Of a DNA stretch of 34,981 bases, positions 7,630-14,602 are shown one piece after another. Within the stretch, counting starts at the first letter, position 1. Each line of letters begins with the position of its first letter. Source of the stretch: Actinomycetes bacterium (GTDB lineage Bacteria; Actinomycetota; Actinomycetes; Jiangellales; Jiangellaceae); assembly GCA_021793295.1 (NCBI GenBank), contig JAJYTA010000028.1, positions 1-34,981 of the forward strand, in the 5' to 3' direction. Both the position numbers and the translations under genes were made by a program. The notes below the pieces were generated by a model. It had not been told where the DNA came from. It did no database searches and saw nothing but the letters and a program-made list of their open reading frames with translations.

Positions 7630-7635
7630 GTCATG

Positions 7636-8340
7636 TCACCCCCGCGTCCTGGCCGCTCCGGACTGGGACCCGGCCTTCTTCGCCGTCCTCGACCCGCGCG
7701 ACGAGGTCGACTTCTTCGCCGTAGCCGACGATCCGGACGCCGACTTCTTGGCGGTCGACTTGGTCGCGGCCGTCTTCTTCGCTGCCTGACGCTTCTTCGG
7801 CGCGGCCTTCTTGGCGCTCGCCTTGCGGGCGGGTTGTTTCTCCTCGTCCGGCTGCTCCTCGTCCGGCTGCGCCTCCCCCTCGGGCTGTTCCTCATCCGGC
7901 TGTTCCTCGTCCGGCTGCGCCTCTACCTCGGACTGTTTCTCCTCGTCCGGCTGCGCCGCTGCGTCCGGCTCCCGTTCCTCCTCCGCCTCCTGCTCGGCGT
8001 CACCTTCTGCACCGTCGGCGGACGGCTCGATGACGGCGAGCTTGCCGACGCGCTCGTGGATGGTGTCGCTGAGCCGGTTGATGCGGTTGCTGGCGGTGCC
8101 GACCGCAGCCTGGCGGGCCGAGTCCATCAGCGTGGTGCGAACGCTCTCGGACAACTTGGCGAGCTCGGGATTCGCCTCGATGTACTCGTTCGCCTGCTTC
8201 AGCAGGCCTCGAGGCGTCGTGGCGATCCGTTTGCCGGCCAGCAGACCGCCAACCATGATTGCCAGCTTGATCTTTCTCCTGCGTCCCAGCAGGTAGCCGC
8301 TGGCCACCGCCGCAGCGATCCGCGCACTCGAGGAAGTCAT
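7636..8340 (-). CDS. gvpY: Gas vesicle cluster protein with histone-H1-like tail (GvpY-like)
   Basis: A 234-aa protein starting at ATG 8340 behind GGGAGA. The N-terminal ~100 residues contain ARIAAAVASGYLLGRRRKIK and a second apolar stretch (LAIMVGGLLAGKRI), followed by helices. Residues about 118-165 are tandem acidic units (QPDEEQPDEEQPEGEAQPDE). The last ~65 are Lys/Ala/Ser-rich (KASAKKAAPKKRQAAKKTAA), like histone H1 or HU tails, and such tails are often misannotated as DNA primase. The N-terminal pattern matches what I recall of Streptomyces gvpY. It is the first gene of the operon, so it may be important early, but its function is unknown. Confidence 0.65.
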   Translation of the reverse strand: MTSSSARIAAAVASGYLLGRRRKIKLAIMVGGLLAGKRIATTPRGLLKQANEYIEANPELAKLSESVRTTLMDSARQAAVGTASNRINRLSDTIHERVGKLAVIEPSADGAEGDAEQEAEEEREPDAAAQPDEEKQSEVEAQPDEEQPDEEQPEGEAQPDEEQPDEEKQPARKASAKKAAPKKRQAAKKTAATKSTAKKSASGSSATAKKSTSSRGSRTAKKAGSQSGAARTRG

Positions 8341-8391
8341 CGACGTTCTCCCGCACTCGCAGGAATGGTTCGGTTTGTCACGATCTGACCG

Positions 8392-8416
8392 GTACCCCTA
8401 CCGCCCGGACACAAAC
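8392..8416 (-). promoter_or_regulatory. Sigma-B/sigma-F-like promoter of the gvp operon
   Basis: On the minus strand GTTT (8416-8413) is followed after 15 bases by GGGTAC (8397-8392). This fits the published actinobacterial sigma-B consensus GNNT-N14-16-GGGTAY, and the related sigma-F pattern, exactly. Transcription would begin near 8384, giving a leader of about 44 bases before the gvpY ATG at 8340. It suggests stress-dependent expression of the gas vesicle genes. Confidence 0.55.
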
Positions 8417-8448
8417 GACCAGGGCCGGCGCCTTCGCGCCGCACCACC

Positions 8449-8670
8449 TCACACCAGGGCCTGGACCCGGCGGATCATCGGAATACTCGGATAGAGGTCT
8501 TCGTCGATCCGGTCGACCAGGAACTGCACGTATCCCGGCACTTCGTCTTCGGTGAGCAAGCTCTCGATGATGTCGAGCATCGTGGTCGACGGATACGTAT
8601 CGCTCTCCACCTTGCGCAGCAAGGCAGCCAGGAGCGCTTCGCGCGCGGAGTGTTCGCCGTTGGTCGGCAT
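8449..8670 (-). CDS. Hypothetical 73-aa protein with internal repeat
   Basis: The start is ATG 8670, with GGAGG five bases upstream. An in-frame ATG farther out (about 8724) would add 20 odd residues and lies upstream of a possible promoter element. The protein is a small soluble helix-rich chain with two similar halves: VESDTYPSTTMLDIIESLL and IDEDLYPSIPMIRRVQALV share the D-x-YPS-x-x-M pattern. It ends 108 bp before the gas vesicle operon on the same strand. I recall similar short actinobacterial hypothetical proteins but know of no function. Confidence 0.65.
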   Translation of the reverse strand: MPTNGEHSAREALLAALLRKVESDTYPSTTMLDIIESLLTEDEVPGYVQFLVDRIDEDLYPSIPMIRRVQALV

Positions 8671-8706
8671 GAGGTCCTCCAATGGACGACGACGGTTGCG
8701 CGCTGC

Positions 8707-8729
8707 GTACCCGCTTTCCATGATCATCC
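8707..8729 (-). promoter_or_regulatory. Weak GGGTAC promoter candidate before the 73-aa gene
   Basis: GGGTAC occurs on the minus strand at 8712-8707, with GGAT 13 bases upstream (8729-8726). The spacer is one base short of the sigma-B consensus, so this is a weaker match than that of the gvp operon. A start near 8700 would leave a 30-base leader for the 73-aa gene. Confidence 0.25.
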
Positions 8730-8769
8730 ACGGTCGTTCGTGACATCCCGGGTGATAACGTCGGCGATC

Positions 8770-10137
8770 ATGGGAGCCGGGCAGGAGGCGGCAGCAGTCC
8801 AGGTGGGCGTCGCGGCCGAGGTGGTCACTCCGCAGCCAGGCGGTGCCATGGGCGGCTACGCGTCGCGGGCGGGCTCGTCGGACGGCGTCCTGGACGACTT
8901 GTTCTGCCGAGTCGTCGTCATCCGCCAGGGGCGCAGCGTCCTCGCCCTGGTCGCTTTCGACCTGCTCTACGTGCCGACGCAGCTCGTGGACACCGTGGCT
9001 GCCGACATCGCCGCCGCGTTGAGTATCAACACCCAGCACGTTCTGGTGAGCGCCACGCACACGCACTGCGGACCGGCCATCGCCGGGCCTGGCAGCACCG
9101 CATTGCACCAGGAGCTCTCCGCTGCCGCGCAGCGATGCGCCCTGGCCGCCGAACGTGTGGCCGTCCCCGCGCGGCTGTTCCATACCGGCTTCTCCGCCGC
9201 CGAGCTCGTCCGGCACCGGCGCGAGCCGGCCGGCACCGTGGACGGCACCGGTTCGGTCCTCCTGGCCGTGTCGGATACCGCGGACGAGGTCATCGCCTCG
9301 ATCGTGACGATGGCCTGTCACCCGACCGTGTTGGACGGCGACACCGTCGCCTACTCACGCGACTATCCGGGCGTCGTCTGCGACACCGTCGAGGAGATCT
9401 GCGGCGGGCAGGCCGTGTTCTTTCAGGGCTTCGCCGGCGACGCGAATCCGATCTTTCACGATCACAGCCCGGGCGACATGCGCCTGTTCGGGCGGCAGGT
9501 CGGCACCCGTGCCGCTGATGCGATCCTGACCGCCCAGCGTGCGGCCCGAGACAACTGGACGATGAACCTCAGCCGGGGCATGAAGGTCGCCGCTCCGATG
9601 CCGTCGGTGGCCCGCGCCGTCGACGGCGCACGGTTGCGGGGGCAGGTGCGCCACGTCCAGGTCGAGACCAAAGAACCACTCACCGCCGACACGGTCCGGG
9701 CGGAACTCGCTGACGCCGACCACGCCATCGCCAGCGCGCGGACATCGGCCGAACACACGACGGCGATCGCCCGGCGAGCACGGTGGTGGATCGAGGACCT
9801 GATGGGCGAGAACCCGCCGTACTTGGGCGTCGATCTCCCGTCGGGCGCGACCAGCACCTTGCCCGTCCAGGTGCTCACCATCGGCGAGAACCTGCGGCTC
9901 GTGGCCCTGCCCGGCGAACCTCTCCACGGCGCGGCGGCCCGCCTGCGCAACGCGTTGGGTGACGGGGTGTTGCTCGTCGGCTACGCCCATCGAGCCGAGA
10001 GCTACCTGCCCTGCCTCAGCGACTTCGACCACCTCGGGTACGAAGTCGGCAGCACCCGCTATCAGCCTGGGACGGTCGAGCGTCTGGTCGAGGCCGCCAT
10101 CGACATGGTGCGTGACACCGCCGGCGGGTCGCCCTGA
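8770..10137 (+). CDS. Neutral/alkaline ceramidase-like metal hydrolase
   Basis: A 455-aa protein; ATG 8770 is preferred, although no strong ribosome-binding site is visible. It resembles the N-terminal catalytic domain of neutral/alkaline non-lysosomal ceramidases: VGVAAEVVTPQPGGAMGGYA at the start, SATHTHCGP at residues 94-102 (family HTHSGP), then ACHPTVLDGDT, YSRDYPG and FFQGFAGDANPI. The histidines would bind catalytic zinc. There is no signal peptide, and the chain is shorter than true ceramidases, which have an extra C-terminal domain. Such short homologues often occur beside sulfatases and may act on other amides. It converges on the sulfatase operon with ten bases between the stops. 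The substrate is unknown. Confidence 0.7.
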   Translation: MGAGQEAAAVQVGVAAEVVTPQPGGAMGGYASRAGSSDGVLDDLFCRVVVIRQGRSVLALVAFDLLYVPTQLVDTVAADIAAALSINTQHVLVSATHTHCGPAIAGPGSTALHQELSAAAQRCALAAERVAVPARLFHTGFSAAELVRHRREPAGTVDGTGSVLLAVSDTADEVIASIVTMACHPTVLDGDTVAYSRDYPGVVCDTVEEICGGQAVFFQGFAGDANPIFHDHSPGDMRLFGRQVGTRAADAILTAQRAARDNWTMNLSRGMKVAAPMPSVARAVDGARLRGQVRHVQVETKEPLTADTVRAELADADHAIASARTSAEHTTAIARRARWWIEDLMGENPPYLGVDLPSGATSTLPVQVLTIGENLRLVALPGEPLHGAAARLRNALGDGVLLVGYAHRAESYLPCLSDFDHLGYEVGSTRYQPGTVERLVEAAIDMVRDTAGGSP

Positions 10138-10147
10138 CCCGACGCAG

Positions 10148-11443
10148 CTAGCGGGCTCCGGCCCCAGCGCCCGCCGGCACCGACTTCCGACCGGCCGCAC
10201 GGGCTTCGGCTGCCAGTTGCTGGTCGGTGATCTCGGTGGCGAAACTCGCGGCGCGTGCGGTGAGCTGGTCCAGGACGTCGGGGTGGCGGTCTTTCAGGTC
10301 GTAGGTCTCGGCCGGGTCGAGTTCGAGGTCGAACAACTGCGGCAGCTCACGCCCATGCGCCCGGTTCGGATCGCGCGGATGCCGGTCGAGGTGCAACTTC
10401 CACCGGCCGGAGCGCACGGCGTTGAGCGTCCACCAGTGGAAGAAGTACAGCGTTCGCGGCTGCCGAAGCGATGCGCCGGAGAGCACGGCCGAGATGTCGA
10501 CGCCGTCGATCGGCCGGTCGTGCGGCAACTCCCCACCGCCCAGCGCCGCCAACGTCGGCAGCAGATCGAACAGGCACACCGGCTCGTCCGACACCGCGCC
10601 CGCGGGTATGTGTCCCGGCCACTGGGCGACGAACGGCACCCGGACGCCGCCCTCATAGGTGTGGATCTTGGTGCCGCGCAGCCCGCCGGTACTGCCTTCG
10701 AACCACGGACCGTTGTCGCTGGTGACCATGACGATGGTGTCGTCGGCCAGCCCGAGGTCGGCGATCGTGTCGAGCAGTCGCCCGATGTGGTGATCGAGGC
10801 ATTCGACGACGTCACCGTACGTTCCGCCGGCCGAACAGCCGCGGAACTCGTCGGTCACGTGCAGCGGCACGTGGGGCATCGTGTGCGCGACGTAGACGAA
10901 GAACGGCTCGCCGGCGTGCCGTTCGATGAAGTCGATGGCCTGGTCGGTGTAAGAACCGGTCAGTGCCGCCTGATCGACGTCGGTGGCCGAGATCTCCTCG
11001 CCGTCGAACAGCTCCACCGGATGCATGTCGTTGCTGTAGAGCAGCCCGGCGTACTCGTCGAAGCCGTGCCGGGTCGGATAATGCTCCGGGCGGCACCCCA
11101 GGTGCCACTTGCCGAACATCGCCGTGCGGTACCCGGCGTCACGCAACATCTGCGGCAGCGTGTACTCCCAGGACGACAGGCCGGCGCCGTCCCGCGGATT
11201 CAGCACCCGCGGCAACCCGACCCGCTGCGGATACCGCCCGGTCATCAGGGCCGCCCGCGACGGTGTGCACACCGACGACGCCGCGTACATGTGCCGCAGC
11301 GTGATGCCGTTGGCGGCGATGGAATCGATGCGTGGCGTGCGCAGGATCGGGTTGCCCATGCACCCGAGATCGCCGTAGCCGAGGTCGTCCATCACCACCA
11401 ACACGACGTTCGGTCGAGTCGATGGCGCCGCCTGATCACTCAT
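10148..11443 (-). CDS. Arylsulfatase-type sulfatase (cytoplasmic)
   Basis: A 431-aa formylglycine sulfatase of family S1. Residues 11-20 (PNVVLVVMDD) give the metal-binding Asp pair. Cys59 in VCTPSRAALMTGR is the C-x-P-S-R site converted to formylglycine. GKWHLG at 111-116 and HTMPHVPL near 187 supply the usual Lys and His residues, and SDNGPWFEGS near 242 carries the Asp-Asn metal ligands. No signal peptide is present, so it should act in the cytoplasm on imported sulfated sugars. It is the last gene of the LacI-led operon, and its start overlaps the upstream sulfatase by eight bases. Exact sulfate position specificity cannot be read from the sequence. Confidence 0.93.
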   Translation of the reverse strand: MSDQAAPSTRPNVVLVVMDDLGYGDLGCMGNPILRTPRIDSIAANGITLRHMYAASSVCTPSRAALMTGRYPQRVGLPRVLNPRDGAGLSSWEYTLPQMLRDAGYRTAMFGKWHLGCRPEHYPTRHGFDEYAGLLYSNDMHPVELFDGEEISATDVDQAALTGSYTDQAIDFIERHAGEPFFVYVAHTMPHVPLHVTDEFRGCSAGGTYGDVVECLDHHIGRLLDTIADLGLADDTIVMVTSDNGPWFEGSTGGLRGTKIHTYEGGVRVPFVAQWPGHIPAGAVSDEPVCLFDLLPTLAALGGGELPHDRPIDGVDISAVLSGASLRQPRTLYFFHWWTLNAVRSGRWKLHLDRHPRDPNRAHGRELPQLFDLELDPAETYDLKDRHPDVLDQLTARAASFATEITDQQLAAEARAAGRKSVPAGAGAGAR

Positions 11444-12743
11444 CGTGCTTGGTGTCCTTCCTGCCGGGTGTGCCTGGTGGTAGCCGCGGCGTGTCGACAG
11501 CTCCGGACAGGACCGGGTCGTTCGTCTCGGCCATCCACGCTTCGAGGCGTGCCGTGAGCTCGCGCTTCACCTGGGTGTAGGCGGGATCCGGGGCGAGATC
11601 GCGCAGTTGCCACGGATCGGCGTCGAGATCGTAGAGTTCTTCGACCGGCCGGGGCCGCAGATGGTCCTCGCCCAGGCCCGAGCGCACCGGGGCCGCTTCG
11701 ATGTCACCTGACAGCCGCATCGGCGTTCCCGGCTCGAGGTTGCGGATGTAGGCGAAGCGGTCCGTGCGAATGCAGCGGATCGGGTCGTACTCGTCGTGGA
11801 AGTTCTTCTCGGCGAAAATCTCCGTGCGTGGTTCAGCGGGTTCACCGCGCAGGACCGCGGCGAAACTGGTCCCTTGGACAGACGGCGGAATCTGGCCACC
11901 GGCGAGGTCGAGCAGGGTGGGCAGCACGTCCACATGACTGATCAGCCCGTCCGCCGTGCCAGCCGCGACGTGCCACGCGCGGGGCGGGCGGGCGAGCAAC
12001 GCCACTCGGATGCCCGGGTCGTACAGCGTGCCCTTCGCTCGCGGAAACGCGATCCCGTGGTCGGTCGTGAACAGGACCAGGGTGGACTCGGCGAGCCCGG
12101 TCCGCTCGATGGCATCGAGGACGCGGCCGGTGGCGGCATCGGCCACGCGGATCGAGCCGAGGAATCCGGCCAGATCCCCCCGGGTGTGGTGGTTGTCCGG
12201 CAGGAATGGCGGAACATCCACCGAGGCCGGATCCACCGGTGGGTACTGCGCCGCCGGGTACGGACGGTGCGTCTCGAAGAACCCGACCGTCAAGAAGAAC
12301 GGCTCGGCCGGTGCGGACTCGAGCCACTCCACCGCCTTCGCCGACACCGGGCCGCATCGCGCCGCGCCTGCATCCCAGGGGTACAGCTCGTCGAAACCGA
12401 GCCGGGACGGGTCCCGGCTCTCGTGCTGCTGACCGATGAGAGCGGTTCGGTAGCCGAGCTCGGACAGCAGCGCCGGCGCGGTGCGCTGGCCTGGGCGGTA
12501 CTCCCAGCCTCTGTTCACCAGGCCCATCAACCCGTGGTTGTGCGGGTATCGGCCGGTGAACAGCGAGCCCCGGGCCGGACTGCACAAGGGTGTGGTGCAG
12601 AACGCGCGGTCGAACCGGAGTCCCTGAGCCGCCAGCTCGTCGATGGCGGGACTGGTCACGTCGCCGTGACCGTACGCACCCAGATGAGTGCCGACGTCGT
12701 GCCAGTGGATCAGCACGATGTTGGGGCGCTCGGCGGTGGTCAT
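11436..12743 (-). CDS. Sulfatase resembling N-sulfoglucosamine sulfohydrolase
   Basis: A 435-aa S1-family sulfatase. It begins RPNIVLIHWHDVGTHLGAYG, where the usual DD is HD. Cys54 in LCSPARGSLFTGR is the C-x-P-A-R formylglycine site. FETHRPYP and TTDHGIAFPRAKGTLYDPGI supply the later metal and substrate residues. The N-terminal half, including the H-x-D start, LGAYG and HNHGLMGL, resembles heparan N-sulfatase (SGSH)-like enzymes more than arylsulfatases; this is a by-eye similarity. There is no signal peptide. It overlaps the FAH-domain gene by four bases (ATGA at 12740-12743). Different Cys contexts in the two sulfatases suggest different sulfate esters or amides. Confidence 0.88.
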   Translation of the reverse strand: MTTAERPNIVLIHWHDVGTHLGAYGHGDVTSPAIDELAAQGLRFDRAFCTTPLCSPARGSLFTGRYPHNHGLMGLVNRGWEYRPGQRTAPALLSELGYRTALIGQQHESRDPSRLGFDELYPWDAGAARCGPVSAKAVEWLESAPAEPFFLTVGFFETHRPYPAAQYPPVDPASVDVPPFLPDNHHTRGDLAGFLGSIRVADAATGRVLDAIERTGLAESTLVLFTTDHGIAFPRAKGTLYDPGIRVALLARPPRAWHVAAGTADGLISHVDVLPTLLDLAGGQIPPSVQGTSFAAVLRGEPAEPRTEIFAEKNFHDEYDPIRCIRTDRFAYIRNLEPGTPMRLSGDIEAAPVRSGLGEDHLRPRPVEELYDLDADPWQLRDLAPDPAYTQVKRELTARLEAWMAETNDPVLSGAVDTPRLPPGTPGRKDTKHDE

Positions 12744-14584
12744 GCCCCGCTCGCCGAGTGGTGCGGCACGAGTTCGGCGTGCACCTCGCCGAGGCCCTCG
12801 ATCTCGCCGCGCACCACCACGCCGGCCTCGTAGTGATCTTTGCTGAGCACGACCCTCACCTCGGTCGCGCCGAGCGTGATCACGTCCCCGGGAAAAAGAG
12901 TGATCATGGCCGAGATCGTGGCGAGCAACCGTTGCGGACCGGCGATGTAGGCCGATGTGGAACCGCGCACCACGGTCTCGCCGACGTGCAGTGTCATCTC
13001 CCGATCCTGCCAGTCATGGTCCGGCAACGGGGCCGGTGCCGCGCGCACGACGTTGAACCCGTCGGCCCACCGGCCGTACATGGCGCAGATCCCCCGTTCA
13101 CCCGCCCGGGCCGGCTCCACCACCGCGTCGGCGAACGAGCGGTCCGACAGCGACACCATCGGCGTGTAGCCCAAGACGAGCTCGTTCCCATCGGCCACGT
13201 CGGCCGCCAGCGCACGGACGACGACGGCCAGCTCGATGCTCACGACGAGGTCGCCGGCTCGTGGCGGAATCTCGACGGGCGATCCGCTGACGCCGAGCGA
13301 GCTGGCCGGGCCGTTCAGGAAGCGCGGCACCTCCAGCCGGGGCAGGTTCTCGGCCTGTTCGGCCCCCGCGTAGTTGCCGAACGAGGTGTAGAAATGCCGG
13401 GCCGATCCGGCCGACCACTGCTGCGGCGACTCCAGGACCGCACCTGGTGACGTGGCGACCTCACGTACCGCATACGACGGGTGCGACTCCAGTGGCACCG
13501 CGGACCGCTCGGCCGCGTCGCCGGGGCTGTCGGCCACGGCCACCGGGTTCACCAGGGTGCCGATGTCCTCGATCTCGACATCCAACCGTGTATCGGGACC
13601 CGCGGCCTCGGCGGCGGGGACCGGCAGGCCGTCGACCCCCATCGTCGCGAAGTGGATGACGTCGCCCGGGTACAGCGAGGCGAACGACGAGTACCAGGCG
13701 ATGACCCGTTCGATGCCCAACAGCATCGCCCCGGTGTGCGCGCGGTCACGAGTCCACCCCGACTGCCGCGTGTACATCAGCAGGTCGTAGGGGTTGCCGA
13801 CCTCGTCTTTCGTCACCAGGTACGGCCCCATGGGTGCGAGGCTGTCGGCCTTCTTGCCGGCCCACGAGGCCGTCACCTGATACAGCCAGTCGCTGTAGCC
13901 GTCCGGCAGTGAATATCCACGGCCCGCGTTGCCGGGGACGATGCCGTAGTAGTACGTCCCGGCGACGTCGTTGACCACCGTGTAACCGGCCACGTGATCC
14001 ATCGCCCGCTCGATCGGGATGTATCGGCCGGGTGCGCCGATCACCACGCCGAGCTCGACGTTGAACGACATCAGCGGCTGGTGATGCCCGTTGCGGAACG
14101 TGACCGGAGCCCCGGCGCCGATCGCCGCCCCTTGCGGGCGATGGTGCCCGAGCGGGAACAGGTTGACGATGGGGGTCTTCGGGTTGTTGCGGACGAACGA
14201 CGCAGCGTTGGTGACCAGCCCCCAGTAGAGGCGGGGCCGCGGGATGGGAGCGAGCAGCTCGACCTCGGCGACCGGGTGGCCTGAGCGTGGGAACAGCGCC
14301 GCGTCCGCGCTCGCCACGAACCGCCGAACGTAGGTCACCAGCCGGGACAGTACCGCCATGCCCTCGTCGCCGAGGGCGAGGAACTCGGTGAGCGTGCCCG
14401 GCCAGGGCTCGCCGAGAAACCGTGGCCGAGTGGCGATGAGACCCGACGACGGGATCGACGCGTACGCGGCGAGGAACGCCTCGGCGCGGCCGGGCTCGAG
14501 CACCCACGCCGTCCCGGTGCCGGGTTCGTCGAGCACGAACCCCCATCGTTCGCCGCCATCGGCGACAAAGCTGGCCAGTCGCAC
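12740..14584 (-). CDS. Double fumarylacetoacetate hydrolase (FAH)-domain protein
   Basis: A 614-aa protein starting at GTG 14584 with GAAGGG about eight bases upstream. Its length is about twice that of a usual FAH-family enzyme. The first half (about 100-350) has FNVELGVVIGAPGRYIPIER, DHVAGYTVVNDVAGTYY and LYPGDVIHFATMGVDGLPVP, the FAH core with its metal-binding Glu/Asp region. The second half (about 400-610) repeats the plan in weaker form: VSIELAVVVRALAADV, TLHVGETVVRGSTSAYI and LFPGDVITLGATEVRV. FAH enzymes cleave C-C bonds in diketo acids, including 2,4-diketo-3-deoxy sugar acids. Together with the aldolase this suggests sugar-acid breakdown. The second half may be catalytically inactive. 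Confidence 0.82.
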   Translation of the reverse strand: MRLASFVADGGERWGFVLDEPGTGTAWVLEPGRAEAFLAAYASIPSSGLIATRPRFLGEPWPGTLTEFLALGDEGMAVLSRLVTYVRRFVASADAALFPRSGHPVAEVELLAPIPRPRLYWGLVTNAASFVRNNPKTPIVNLFPLGHHRPQGAAIGAGAPVTFRNGHHQPLMSFNVELGVVIGAPGRYIPIERAMDHVAGYTVVNDVAGTYYYGIVPGNAGRGYSLPDGYSDWLYQVTASWAGKKADSLAPMGPYLVTKDEVGNPYDLLMYTRQSGWTRDRAHTGAMLLGIERVIAWYSSFASLYPGDVIHFATMGVDGLPVPAAEAAGPDTRLDVEIEDIGTLVNPVAVADSPGDAAERSAVPLESHPSYAVREVATSPGAVLESPQQWSAGSARHFYTSFGNYAGAEQAENLPRLEVPRFLNGPASSLGVSGSPVEIPPRAGDLVVSIELAVVVRALAADVADGNELVLGYTPMVSLSDRSFADAVVEPARAGERGICAMYGRWADGFNVVRAAPAPLPDHDWQDREMTLHVGETVVRGSTSAYIAGPQRLLATISAMITLFPGDVITLGATEVRVVLSKDHYEAGVVVRGEIEGLGEVHAELVPHHSASGA

Positions 14585-14602
14585 GCGTCGATCCCTTCGC
14601 GG

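Noticed and set aside
7840-7960. Repetitive DNA in the GvpY-like gene (and at 6600-6800 and 4990-5095) that could look like a CRISPR or satellite array
   Set aside because: The repeats are short, in frame, lack unique spacers and encode charged or Ser-rich tails of real proteins.
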